Shown here one piece after another: positions 34,454-45,859 of a stretch of DNA of 64,000 bases. This stretch comes from Selenia dentaria (lineage: Eukaryota > Arthropoda > Insecta > Lepidoptera > Geometridae): the NCBI GenBank assembly GCA_917880725.1, contig OU862889.1:19116997-19180996 (forward strand). The letters run 5' to 3'. Below the pieces are notes generated by a model. The model had not been told where the DNA came from. It saw only the letters and a program-made list of their open reading frames with translations, and did not search any database. The first letter of the stretch is position 1. Each line of letters starts with the position of its first letter. Made by a program: the position numbers and the translations under genes.

Positions 34454-37419
34454 TCCACGATGCAGCTGCAAAGATCTCCGGGGTTAGCCTAAACACATTC
34501 CTATTGCCGGGGCCAAATCTCTTGCAATCTTTACTATTTATTCTATTTCGTTTTCGTGAGGGACGCATCGCTCTAACGGCCGATGTTAGAGAAATGTTTT
34601 CTCAAATTAAAGTCAGGGAAGAAGATCGTGACGCTCTGAGGTATATTTGGAGAGAGGATGATAGTCACGACGTTAAGGAGTACAGGATGACTTCCGTAAT
34701 TTTTGGCGCTGTTTGTAGCCCTTGCACAGCCTTGTATATAAAAAACAGAAACGCTCAAGAATTACAGAAGTCATATCCCGCCGCAGCTGCGGCCATTGTA
34801 AATGACCATTACATGGATGATTTTTTAAGTAGCCTTGACGACGATCAGATGGCTTCGCAACTTGCAGCAGACATTGTTACGGTTCACAAAGCGGCAGGAA
34901 TGGAAATGCGTGGTTGGGTCTCTAATGTCCCAACTACACTGGCGACCATTCCCAAAGAACTCCGTGCTACGCCTCCTGAAAACGTTCATATAGGTTCAGA
35001 AGGTTTTGTTAGAACGCTAGGCCTTATGTGGCACCCTCAGAGTGACACGTTCAGTTTCCGTCACGGCCACCATATCCCTGAAAATATTATACTTACCAAG
35101 CGCAAAGTATTGTCATTCTTAATGAGTGTATACGACCCGTTAGGTCTTCTCACACCACTAGTTATCCAAGGTCGTATATTATTTCAGCAAACATGGAGAA
35201 CTGGTATTGATTGGGATACCGAGTTGCAACCAGATGCTGTTAAAAAATGGATGTCCTGGTTCCAAATTTTGACTACTGTTTCTGACATTAAGATTCCTCG
35301 TTGGTATCGATGTGGATTTCAGGGTGAAGCTATAATTAATAGGCAGCTTCACCTTCTAGCTGACGCTAGCGAACAAGCTCAAGCTTGTGTCGCATATTGG
35401 AGAATCACCTTCACTAGTGGAACTGTGAAGCTGTCTCTCATTGGTGGGAAAGCTCGTTTAGCTCCCATTAAATCCTCTTCGATACCTCGTCTGGAACTCC
35501 AGGCTGCTCTGATTGCTGCTCGATTTGCCAAATCAATCTGTGATGGTCATAAAGTTCACACGGATGCTATATACTTGTGGACTGATTCAACCACAGTTTT
35601 AAGCTGGATACGAAATGATTCGCGAATATTTAGACCATTTGTTGCAAATCGCGTAGGCGAAATCACTGAAATTACTAATGTCAACAATTGGAAATACGTA
35701 CCAAGTGGTCTCAATGTTGCAGACGATGCTACTAGGTATAAAGATCGTCATTTAGACCTGAAGCGATGGTTATCTGGTCCCGAATTCTTACTGTCGCCAG
35801 CTGAAGAATGGCCAAAGGAACCATCAGCTTCAGAAACTGCTCCCGATTTGGAAGAGTTAAAATCTTCTAAAGCGGTAGTTAATTTAACTACCCTGGATAA
35901 GTTACCTTCACCGGTAACTCCAGATCCATTACGTTTTAGCGTATGGTTAAGATTCGTACGGGCTACCGCGCGGTTTTATCAGTGCGCAAATAAGTTTCGA
36001 ACAGTTTTGACAGTATTGAGACAAAATTCTAACTTTTCTGATAATAATTATTCTTTAACAGCAAACTCTTGTTTCTTGTCCGCTACTGATATTGTAAAAG
36101 CGGAACGTCAAATCTTCAGAAAGTCACAGATAGACAGTTTTAGCCAAGAAATGGCTCTCCTGCACGGCTCCAAACCTTTGCCTAAATCAAGCAGGCTTTA
36201 TTCACTGTCACCGACCCTTGACGAAGACGGATTGCTAAGACTCGATAGCCGCATCAAACGCATGAAAAACATTGATTATGAGATAGCGTTACCAATTATT
36301 CTTGATGGTCGCCACCCAGCCGTGCGTCTTCTTATACGTCACTACCATACCAAAGCTGCCCATGGTTTTAATGAGCTGGTTTATAACGAATTAAAGCAGC
36401 GATTCTGGATCTTACAATGTCGAAATGCTATTAGAAAAATATCGAGAGAATGCCATGTTTGCATTAAGCGACAAGCAATTCCTAAAACCCCTCCAATGGG
36501 TGATCTTCCAGATGTTCGTCTCGAGCATCACAGCCGTCCTTTTACCAACGTGGGTCTCGATTATTTTGGCCCTTTAGAAGTGACTGTGGGACGCCGGCGA
36601 GAAAAGAGATATGTGGCCCTTTACACCTGCATGACCACACGAGCTATCCACCTTGAAGTTGTGCCATCTCTTTCTGCTGATTCCGCAATCTCGAGCTTAC
36701 GTCGTTTTATGGCCCGACGTGGTATACCAAGAAAGATCTTGTCTGATAATGGCACAGCATTTGTTGGAGCGAACCGCCATCTCTTAGAGTTCTACAGTCA
36801 TCCAGTGGAAAATTTTGCTGCTAATAACAAGATTATATGGTCTTTTTTACCACCAGCAGCTCCATTTATGGCTGGTGCTTGGGAAAGGCTGGTGCGCACC
36901 GTAAAATCTGCATTACTTATAACCATGAAAGAAAGAGCACCAAAGGAAGAAAATTTCCATACATTTCTTTTGGAGGCGGAAGCATTGGTGAATAGTAGAC
37001 CACTAACCTATATCACACAGGATGAAAATCTTCACAGTTTAACTCCATTTCATTTCCTCATAGGAACATCTTCCAATCAACAACTCCCAGTCAAATTGGA
37101 CGATAGCGTATTTTCTCTGCGGAAGGAATGGCAGAAGTCACTACGTCTTTCTGAAATGTTTTGGTCACGGTGGCTGAAAGAATATCTGCCGACTTTAAAA
37201 CCTAGACGCATCCAAGGAACTGAGTACAAGAATTTTGAAATTGGTAACGTGGTGCTCGTTGTTGACCCTAGCCTACCTAGAGGTGTGTGGCCTTTGGGCC
37301 GAGTTATAAAGGTGTACCCGGGAACAGATGGAGTCGTGCGGGTAGCCGATATACAAACACAGGCGGGAATACTGAAGCGACCTACCAAGAAGCTGGCTTT
37401 GCTTAACAACGTAGTGTAA
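34405..37419 (+). pseudogene. BEL/Pao Pol: reverse transcriptase, RNase H, integrase
   Basis: After an in-frame TGA at 34402-34404 this phase is open to a stop at 37419, with no ATG at its beginning. The reverse transcriptase has LTADVREMFSQIKV and the catalytic YMDD (34810-34821). RNase H has LLADASEQAQA (about 35350) and LWTDSTTVL (about 35575). The integrase has an HHCC zinc-binding segment (about 36340-36470), a DDE core with LDYFGPLEV and SDNGTAFVGAN (about 36560 and 36745) and the Glu in GAWERL (about 36880). A C-terminal GNVVLVVD...GRVIKVYPG domain follows. All catalytic residues are present; only the phase change near 34.41 kb separates this from the upstream part. Confidence 0.92.
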
Positions 37420-37429
37420 CCTAATGGTT

Positions 37430-37444
37430 ACACGGGGGGGATGA
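37430..37444 (+). promoter_or_regulatory. Polypurine tract before the 3' LTR
   Basis: A G-rich run, CGGGGGGGATGA, lies directly before the 3' LTR. In LTR elements such a tract primes plus-strand DNA synthesis. Confidence 0.7.
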
Positions 37445-37595
37445 TGTTACGGACTCTTTGTATGTCAAAAATAGTATGTTTGTATAGTCTATGACAGCTT
37501 GTTATTGATTTTGTTTTAAGATAAAGAAAAAGTAGTTCATGTCAAATGTTTGGTTTCATTGCACGTCCGCTTTTTTATTATATTTTTCCCTAACA
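37445..37595 (+). repeat. 3' LTR
   Basis: A 151-bp direct copy of the 5' LTR. ATGTA after it matches the five bases before the 5' LTR. Confidence 0.95.
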
Positions 37596-37771
37596 ATGTA
37601 GATTATTGAGAACGTAATCGTGTAACACCAAATCTAAACTTATATAATATAGGTACCTCCAGTACTATTTTTTATTCTGTGGTACAACCCTGTTTTCATC
37701 GAAAGTATCGAAACAGTATGAAACGGAGCTACTGATGCGTAAGCTTAGCAAGTGCAATTTGAAAAAATTAA

Positions 37772-37992
37772 TACCGACTTCCATTCTATTCAGTTATTGG
37801 AGTGTAACTCAAAAACTACCAGACCAAATTTGATGAAATTTTAATTATTATTAAATGGGACCACACGGGAAGCACCAGCTTTCAAACAAAAAATAATTTT
37901 GAGAATCGGTTCACCCAGTCGAAAGTTATGAGGTAACAAACATTAAAAAAATAGTGGAATTGAGTACCTCCCCGTTATTTTGGAAGTTGGTA
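37772..37992 (+). mobile_element. TACCGACTTCCA MITE, copy 4
   Basis: The left end is perfect and the right end is TGGAAGTTGGTA (one change). Internal words are as in the other copies. It lies about 175 bases beyond the BEL element. Confidence 0.85.
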
Positions 37993-38211
37993 GAAAATTT
38001 CAGAACATGTTCATTTATTTTTATATTTAAATTAAATGCTTATATTAGTACCTACTTGAAATGCGTTCATTTTTGCATTTCCAACCGCGATGCCTTTTCG
38101 TAGCAATCACGATTTGAAACGTTATTTCAATCTACGTTCGTTCGTTATTTGCATCGCTTCCCATAACTACTCGGTTTCCGAGCCCGTTCATCTTAGCACT
38201 AGTAAACTTAC

Positions 38212-38476
38212 CGCAATTTAAAACTAATCCAATAACTAATCCGCAACACTAACAAATGTTGGTTGAATTGAATAACTTGTTCAAAGCTTCTGTTCTGTGT
38301 GAACCACAATTACTTCGTGCGAACTAATCAGTGCGGGTAATAGGAGTAGGGATGTTTGTGCATCGACAGCACAAAACACGTGCGTTGCCGGTTGCCGGTA
38401 AGTGAACCGGTCAGTTTTCGCGCTCGACTTCTCCGGCCATATGTTGGTTGTCGAAAATCAATGAGAACACTGAACT
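38212..38476 (-). promoter_or_regulatory. Candidate promoter and untranslated first exon of p130CAS
   Basis: A CpG-rich segment (about 38330-38560) stands out from AT-rich surroundings. On the minus strand a doubled initiator-like TCAGTTCAGT (38478-38469) is followed about 265 bases later by a consensus donor, GCG|GTAAGT (exon end 38212). The stretch holds short upstream open frames. This would fit the missing 5' exon required by the acceptor at 21882. A competing plus-strand reading (TCAGTG at 38328, CCG|GTAAGT at 38398) also exists. No transcript evidence. Confidence 0.3.
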
Positions 38477-38739
38477 GAATGGCGGGGCCGGGGCGGCGAC
38501 CTTCGTAGGTCGCCCTGCAAACGTAGTACGAGAAAGGGTACCGCGCATGCGCCACAGGTCACAATCCCTCTGCCTATTTTAGGGGCACTTTTGTGGTAAC
38601 GAGTGATAATGATTTTTCCGGGATGCTCCGTTGAAGCTGAGCTTAGCTATTTTTAGGTAATCATGTTTTGATACAAGCATATAATAGCGTATAAGCAGCA
38701 GAGGCTGTAGCACAAACAATTAGCAAAAAGTATTCGTAT

Positions 38740-38868
38740 CGTGAGCGTCACGCTTCGGCGTACAAACTATGAGTTGTCTGTGTCACTATTGCCCCTAGAT
38801 AAATGATAGTTCGTATGTTTCACGTGAACGACACGTTACGTTACACTTACGCAGTTATTCGTGCTAAC
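38740..38868. mobile_element. Foldback MITE (GTGGGCCGAGCACG family), degraded copy 2
   Basis: TACAAACTATGAGTTGTCTG, TAGATAAATGATAGTTCGTA and GTTACGTTACACTTACGCAG match the family interior; the termini are largely lost. Confidence 0.5.
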
Positions 38869-39233
38869 CCCACTGGTAATAGAAAACCAAAAATATATGA
38901 ATGACTTGTTGATATAAGATAAATATTATCAAACTACTACACAAGTTTTAAACTAAGTACAGAGTAAGATACAACCACAGGTATATAACGCCTATGCTGT
39001 CTGTTTGTCTATATGTCTATGTCCTTCTTTTAAAAGAGTATTTTTTGAACCGTAATATGTAGCCAGTTCAAGATAGAACGTTAGTCAGTTGAAATGATCA
39101 CACAAAATGTATTATCATGGAGAATATTAAGGAATAAAAAAGCTAAAATTAAAATATGTCTTAATACAAGAAGGTATACTTCTTCAATGGTTTTTAGTTT
39201 TGGCTTTAATGTAAAACGATAATACGTTATAAT

Positions 39234-39274
39234 TACCTACGAAGAAATACTTAATGGTTATTTCTTCGTAGGTA
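39234..39274. repeat. Perfect hairpin, 16-bp arms, 9-base loop
   Basis: TACCTACGAAGAAATA (39234-39249) and its exact reverse complement (39259-39274). It is not part of any repeat recognised here. Confidence 0.75.
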
Positions 39275-39299
39275 CATACACAATATAGGTAAATATAGT

Positions 39300-40600
39300 A
39301 GAAATTCTACATCAAAACCGAATCTGACTGTAGCAGTAGATTGTAGAGTGTAGAGTTTTATAGAACATTTATTATTACTTGGCATTCATAAGGCACTTTG
39401 ACGCCTGAATTAATTAAATGACTATAAATGGATATGAAAAACAACCATAGCTGAAATGTGGCATGTGTGAGTCGGGTTTGCGCTACTTTGTACATTAGGT
39501 ATCCTAGTTCATGCTTTTCTAAGTGCTGAAATAGTTATTGAAGGGCAAAGTAACTAATACACGGAATCCCACAAATAAAGTAACAATGTATAATAAATTT
39601 GTCACGATGATGCCACAATTATGTCATCTCGCGGTCAAGAAACCAAGAAATTGTAAAGAAACTGCGAAGCAGACGACAGTTAGTTGAACTCTTTCTTTTT
39701 GGAAGCGCATAAAAGTTTTATTTAGTTTTCCTTGATAACAAGAAATCGTTTCATGACATGATAAATATATGGAGCAGGAAGCATTGGGACCACTTAAAAT
39801 AGCCTTATCCGTGACGGTGCAGTTGATCGCGACATTACGGCCGCAGCGTCTGGCGCCTCACGTCTAGACGGCTATTTTATTTTAATTATTTTCTTCATCG
39901 ATCGACGCAAAAACAACTTCAATAGGCTCTTTTTCAAGAGATGAATAATTCGCGCTACTATATAGGGCTTGAACACGTCCCACGCACGAGCTATTATAAA
40001 AACTTGCATATCGTTCCGATGACTCGACTCGGCAGCCATCTAAATCCTTTACCGCGTAATAGGTAAAAGAACACAGGTCTAACAACCACAGAGCCATAAT
40101 CTAAAGTATCTTGCGCTATAAACATTATAGCCATCTTAGAAGACAATCTCTCAGATATAGAAGCGAAACTTCCTCGAGATTATTCGACTGCAACTTGAAT
40201 CTACAAATGAGCAGCTAAGAGAAGAAAAAATCTTTTGTTCTCGCCTTTTCCGCTTTGAAATTGCAGCAGGATTCATTAAATGTAGAGAAAAGGTCTCAAA
40301 TACTTTGATTTTAAAGCCAGCTTAGTCAGGAAAGATACAAGCGTTTGTAACTGCTGAGAGCACTCAGAAGCCTGACGATTATCTCACGAGATAACCGATG
40401 TGCACGAATGCGAAATGTAGAGATGCTGGTGACGTATTTTTTATGAATTTCAAGCTTTTGCATATGTAGAGATATAATAAATCTACTCTATATGGACCTA
40501 CCAAAAAAGCTTTTAGACATTCCAAAGAAGATATATGTAGGATATACGTTATGAACGTAGGAAACTATATATACTATTTATATGAATGTTGCATTAAATA
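39300..40600. other. Non-coding stretch without recognised features
   Basis: AT-rich. The open frame at 39882-40097 (minus) shows no family motifs, and no repeat family was matched. Confidence 0.4.
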
Positions 40601-40633
40601 CTGGATGTAACAAGTACAATTTAAAAAATTTGA

Positions 40634-40844
40634 TACCGACTCCATTCTATTCAGTTATTGAAGTATAACTTAAAAAGGTACTGGACCGAATTTGATGAAA
40701 TTTAAATGGAATCACACGTGAAGCACCAGATTTCAATCAAAAAAAGAATTGTGAGAATCGGTTCACCCAGTCGTGAGTTATGACATGTACTAAACATAAA
40801 AAAAACAGTCGAATTGAGTACTTCGTCCTTTTTGGAAGTGGGTA
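40634..40844 (+). mobile_element. TACCGACTTCCA MITE, copy 5 (diverged)
   Basis: TACCGACTCCA at the left and TTTGGAAGTGGGTA at the right, with diverged internal words (CACACGTGAAGCACCAG, GGTTCACCCAGTCG). Confidence 0.7.
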
Positions 40845-41439
40845 GAAATAAAACAAGTCTAGCGCAAAATGTTGTTGGTAGACACTTACAAACGCGAAAA
40901 GGTAAAAAATAGTTTTTTAGTAGTACCTATACTTAAAAAACACGTTTCAGGAGACAGAACACTCCACTGGATTAGATACACTGATGGAATTACGGATTTT
41001 ACTTACGAGTACTGTCTCGTTTGAAGCAGTAACTGATACCATGCACTTAACAGTCATTAGAGATTCCTGAAGCAATAACCACATGGCTTCCAACAACATG
41101 ATACTGTATTCTATGGATTCTTACATCCTAAATGAGACACGGAGACGGATAAAATTCCAATATCGATACTATCGTGTTAACCCCGCCATAGACGCGCCAG
41201 AATAACGTGTCATTCAATATTCATCGACTACCGATGCTGCCGACAACGCTGCCAACGACCCATCCCGCTAGATAAAGGCACCCTCCCACGTGAACGCTTT
41301 AATATTTTTATGGTTATGTGAAATCATTGGTAAAAGCTTCAGATAACAAGAGGAATCTTTATAAAGCTATAAGAGAAGTTATTAGTGAGTGAATAAGGGC
41401 AAATAAATCTATAATTTTTCGATGTTTATATTATTATGT

Positions 41440-41582
41440 TATATATATATATGTATAATAATAACTGTTATTCTAGCGCCTCCAACGAAATTTCATTACA
41501 ATCCAATCAGTAGCTTTTGCGTGAAAGAGTACCAAACATCCATACATATACAAAACTTTCGCGTTTATAATATTAGTAGGAT
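41440..41582 (-). repeat. Helitron-like dispersed repeat fragment
   Basis: AGCGCCTCCAACGAAATTTCAT, AGTAGCTTTTGCGTGAAAGAG, ACATCCATACATA and TTTATAATATTAGTAGGATT are in family order; the GC-rich end is missing. Confidence 0.5.
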
Positions 41583-42121
41583 TAACCGTCTGCAATATTA
41601 GGTACTAACTAGGTTCGAGTCATGGGTCATTAAAAAAAACCTACAAACCTCATTAAAAATGCGTTTGGATACAGAGTTCCCATTCTCTTATCGGAAGTCG
41701 AATTGGTACCTAAACAATTCTTCTAAAGCATGCTATTTTCATAGGATTACGTCACCGAACATTTATTAGTGCACCAAGTAGCTGAATCACTGCTACTTTA
41801 TGATTGAATACAGATAAAAATAACAAACACAGTTTGAGCACGGACAAAGAAAGTCTAACGTATCAAACTTACTTTGACTACTAAAAACATCGAAAACTGA
41901 ACGAATGTCTCTACTAATTGGACAATCTTATTAGTAAAGTTAAATATAGCTTTCGTTGGGTTAGTCGTGGGAAAATGACGCGCGTAGGTGGTGGTAGCTC
42001 TTTGACACGGTAGCGAAGAAGATGAGGGTTACTTACTGTTATCTATTCTGTGGTAGCACCTTGGATCAATGAAGGAAAGGTAGAGCTGGTAAAGCCGTAA
42101 TATTCATATTGTAGGTCGCAA

Positions 42122-42273
42122 AGTGTATGTATAACGTTATCGTATCGTTTACGTATTCAGTGCAAACTATGAGTTATCTGTGCCACTACTGTACTATATA
42201 AATGACAGTTTGTACTAAATACGTTAACGATGCGATTACGTTACACTTAAACAGATTTACGTGCTCGGCCCAC
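42122..42273. mobile_element. Foldback MITE (GTGGGCCGAGCACG family), copy 3
   Basis: The right end ACGTGCTCGGCCCAC and the interior (CGTATCGTTTACGTATTCAG, TACAAACTATGAGTTATCTG) match the family. The left terminus is lost. Confidence 0.7.
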
Positions 42274-42485
42274 AGAATGGCGGATCGATCGTAAATTCCA
42301 TGACAATTATACCAAAAGTCAGTATATTTTGCATGGAATTTACAGTCGATCTATGTACATTTGATTTTTACTACTAAACGGTTTTCTGAAATACGGGTCG
42401 AATAAAAAAGAAAAATTGCATGAACAGTTTGAGAGATATAGGTAACTATGCTAGAAAGGAGTGAATTCTACACCGTACAGAAAAC

Positions 42486-42668
42486 ATTTTTTACCAAGAC
42501 ATGGAACTGAATTCAACACTAAAAATTGTGAAATAACTTATTGAAGTCGGTACCATGATAGTTCAAAAGTACCTATCATCACAATATTGTGCGCATGGTA
42601 CCGACTTCGACAAGTAATTTCACACCTTTTAGTGTCGAATTCGGTTCCATTTTTCGGTAAAAAATAAT
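42486..42668. mobile_element. Foldback MITE with about 60-bp arms
   Basis: The left arm TTTTTTACC, TGGAACTGAATTCAACACTA and GAAGTCGGTACCAT is mirrored by ATGGTACCGACTTC, TAGTGTCGAATTCGGTTCCA and GGTAAAAAA. The short centre is non-coding. Confidence 0.75.
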
Positions 42669-42739
42669 CTTTACCCTTTTTAGTGACCTTGGTTCCTACT
42701 TACGGGATTGGTTGTCATTCATCTTCAATAAGGATAGCA

Positions 42740-42890
42740 TTAAGATAGGCGAAACAATTTTTAGTTATTGGAGTGTAACTAACCTCGGAGTATACTCAAG
42801 AATAAAATAATTTTGGGGATCGGTCCACAAATGGGGGAGAAATCAGTGATTCAGTCATAGAAACTCCTCCTTTTTGAAGTTAGAACATTA
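42740..42890 (+). mobile_element. TACCGACTTCCA MITE, degraded copy 6
   Basis: AGTTATTGGAGTGTAACT, AATAATTTTGGGGATCGGT and CTCCTCCTTTTTGAAGTTAG match the interior and right end; the left end is gone. Confidence 0.5.
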
Positions 42891-43244
42891 AAGATAGCTC
42901 GCTACAAACACATTGTTTATTTAATTTTACTGTGTAGGGTATTATTATGTAAGTATACTTTCATGTAAGTGATTTGTAATCGTGAGAGAAAATAATAAAG
43001 CTTAAACCATTTTTTATGTCAATATCATGTCTTCTTCTTCAAAGTTCTCCCTTATATAGATACTATGCTTATACCCTGTGGTGAAGACCGTACGGGAAGG
43101 CAGCGACATGAATGTGACAAGGGCCGGACACGGGTAAATGTTTGTTGATATTGTACTACTCTCGACAACTGATAAACGAATAATAAAACCCTCGGCAGTA
43201 AACGGTGTTGGCGCGATGTTTTTGGCAGTAAATAATATTTGTAT

Positions 43245-43500
43245 TGAAATTCTCGTGAGTTTGACACATATTAAACTACTAGCCCCGCAGTTTCACCTTC
43301 GTGGTGATGGATGATGATAATGATGATGAAAAGTATTGTAAGATTGAACAAGTATCGTATAAGTATGTTATTTCAGCGCCTCATCTATCTATATACCAAA
43401 TTTCATTAAAATCCATTCAGTAGTTTTTGCGTGAAAAAGTAACAAACATCCATTTATCCATCCATCCATCTAAACTTTCACATTTATTATATTAGTGGAA
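43245..43500 (-). repeat. Composite repeat block, copy 1: Helitron-like part
   Basis: ATTGAAATTCTCGTGAGTTT leads into ACACATATTAAACTACTAG, then a GC-rich end, (GATGAT)n, CGCCTCATCTA and a TTATATTAGTGG end. The same order recurs at 61499-61738, immediately before a matching palindromic MITE. Confidence 0.6.
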
Positions 43501-43508
43501 TTACTATT

Positions 43509-43628
43509 TACAGGCATAACACTCACGTTAGGGATCGAATACGTCGAACCGGGTTTCGAGCATGTCCGATGCTCGAAATCGACTGTATGGTCGACGTATT
43601 CGATCCCTAACATGAGTGTTTTGCAGGT
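43509..43628. mobile_element. Palindromic MITE (AACACTCACGTTAGGGATCG family), copy 1
   Basis: The arms AACACTCACGTTAGGGATCG, then AATACGTCGA, mirror TCGACGTATTCGATCCCTAA and CATGAGTGTT around a centre of about 35 bases with GAGCATGTCCGATGCTC. It matches 61742-61914. Confidence 0.8.
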
Positions 43629-44743
43629 AAATTGTAAGTAATTTAAAAAAAAAGTTGTGTTAGTCTAACCAAAAGCGTTTGCTTAGTGCTCTATAAACAA
43701 ATGAGAGTCTTAATAGTTTGTAGCCATACGATGCATTTTAGAATTCTGGTGTGTTTCTATCACATAAGCGTTTACCTGCATATACATTTTGATAAGTAGA
43801 GTTTAGTAAACCGGCTAATGATTGGTCAGGTTCAGCGACCACAGACCATCTTGGCCTCAGTAATGAGAGCCCATCAGATAACATACCATATTAATATGTC
43901 AACTTATTCCACCTGTCTAGATTTACTTACATGTTCCGAGAGCCGAACGGTTTCTACCTGTCTAAACACTGATTTGTGGCGGACATATTCATTTATAACC
44001 TGAGTCGTAGAAATTATTATAATGGCAAGCTTTTAAGTTTTAGAAGATATTTTATGTATTTATAAAAATGCGTAAAGATTAATTATAACAGATTTGTCCT
44101 TGTCAATTCTATCAAATGGTGCTAAATTCTATGCTATTTCCTTTGTTTATTAAATAGATTTTATTATCAACTCTTTCAAAATGATAGAACGATTATTCCA
44201 TTTGGCACAATATATATACGCACGACTGGCACGCTTGCGTCGACCTACGTTTTGAATTGATGGTCGAATGATACTTACTTTCCATAGAACGAATCCAATA
44301 TCATGATTGCCTATTCAAAGCTAATGCACGTCTTTATATTAATATGATAATATGTTCTTTTATTGGAACCATAAAGTTGAAGACGTGCTGGATTTTAGAA
44401 TGTAATTTAATTCATGTCTTATCATAATGAACTAACCTATTCTAAATTACGTTAAAAATGTTAATCAGACTACTTACGACTAACATTATTTATAAAGAGA
44501 ATTGAAAACATCGTCGCAGGAATAAGAACAGTCTGATGAAATCGCAGGGGTCCGAATAAAGGAGCACCCCTCAAGAGGGTGAGGCTGAGCGCTAGAGGGA
44601 CGACTGATGCAATTTTTCTCTGCATTTTGTAGATAGGCAGACGCCGGATAAATTGGACTTTTTCCTCTCTTTAAGCACAGTTACGATTGTTTCGAAACGT
44701 CGCATCGGTACGTGTACAATAGAAATCCAAAGCCTGTTAAATG

Positions 44744-45126
44744 TAGGGTTATTGCCATCCGTCCCGGTTTCCCCGGATTTGTCCTAATTTGGAGGGCATC
44801 CAGGGTGTGTCCGGGCAGGGTTTCATTTGTAGTCCGGGTTTAAAAATTTAAAGTCTTACCCAAAAATTAAAAAAAAATATATTATTAACACAATTTGTAA
44901 CAACCTGTAAAAGATTCTATTTTACACATTTTTCAACATTTAAAATAATGAGAACTGATGACTAAATTTAATTTTAAGCTCTTAAAATAAACAAAAGGTG
45001 ATTTAACATATGTTTTATTACACTGACTATGTTTAAAAAATCTATTGATATGTCCTGGTTCTGGGCTCTAAAATTCGGAGTTTTCACGCGTCTTATCGTT
45101 GCCAAATTTTAGAGATGACAACCCTA
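44744..45126. mobile_element. hAT-type MITE with 8-bp target duplication
   Basis: GTTAAATG is present on both sides (44736-44743 and 45127-45134). The element starts TAGGGTTATTGCCATC and ends GATGACAACCCTA, short imperfect inverted repeats. An 8-bp duplication is the hAT signature. It is 383 bp and non-coding. Confidence 0.82.
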
Positions 45127-45611
45127 GTTAAATGTTGCCCAATTTCTCATCGTGGAAATAGTTAAAGTTTTAATCGCGTCCTTATTTCGCAGTTATCCAA
45201 TTATTATCTGTCGCTGTGTGGAGTGATGCTGGGCTCTGGCTGTGACACTTGTAGCTAGCTGAAGAGTTGGCATCCCTCCAAACAGCGCTTGCATCCAACT
45301 CGGATGAACTATAGCTTCGCTCCGGCCCTCGTGTTTATGGAACGGGCATGCTTGGAATATACGGATTTGCAATTCGGTAGGTAATTAAAACTAATAGGTA
45401 TAGAATATGCAAAAATGGAGTGAACATTTGAGAGATCTACATCGATGTCGTAAAAGCCGACCCCTTCAGTGATGTAAAGAAGTAATGTACTTAAGATTTT
45501 TACCATTATTAATACAAGGTTGAACATTTAGATCGTTTTAGTTTTAGACTGTATAATAGAGAAAAGAAAACATTAACTACTTACATAACAAGAGCCATTA
45601 AAAAAAATATA

Positions 45612-45770
45612 TTCTGACTTCCATTCTATTACTTTGGTACCACACGGGAAGCACCAGCTTTCGAACAAAATAATTTTGAGAATTGGTCCACCCAATCGAA
45701 AGTAATGAAGTAACAAACAAACAAAAAATACAGTCGAATTGAGTACCTCCTCCTTTTTTGAAGTCGATAG
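45612..45770 (+). mobile_element. TACCGACTTCCA MITE, copy 7 (deleted internally)
   Basis: TGACTTCCATTCTATT runs directly into GGTACCACACGGGAAGCACC, skipping about 50 bases of the family. The right part GAGTACCTCCTCCTTTTTTG and AAGTCGATAG is retained. Confidence 0.75.
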
Positions 45771-45794
45771 ATAAAACAAATATAATTGTATACG

Positions 45795-45841
45795 TCCTGT
45801 AAGATGAGCAGCTATGATAACTGGGTGCTCATCCTACAGGA
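45795..45841. repeat. Hairpin, 16-bp arms with one mismatch
   Basis: TCCTGTAAGATGAGCA (45795-45810) pairs with TGCTCATCCTACAGGA (45826-45841) over a 15-base loop. It lies just outside MITE copy 7. Confidence 0.65.
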
Positions 45842-45859
45842 TCCTACATCATCACGGTG

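Larger units (their letters stand above)
31326..37595 (+). mobile_element. Full-length BEL/Pao LTR retrotransposon
   Basis: The 6270-bp element is flanked by a 5-bp target duplication, ATGTA (31321-31325 and 37596-37600). Its two 151-bp LTRs begin TGTTACGGACTC and end TTCCCTAACA. Between them lie a primer-binding-like site, gag, protease, reverse transcriptase, RNase H, integrase and a purine tract. No envelope frame follows. The domain order and the Gag and protease types place it in BEL/Pao. The LTRs look identical by eye, which indicates a recent insertion, but the coding frame is broken once near 34,405-34,423. Confidence 0.96.

Noticed and set aside
38330..38397. Plus-strand first exon ending at CCG|GTAAGT
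   Set aside because: Possible signals, but no downstream plus-strand gene was found in the rest of the window; the minus-strand reading fits p130CAS better.
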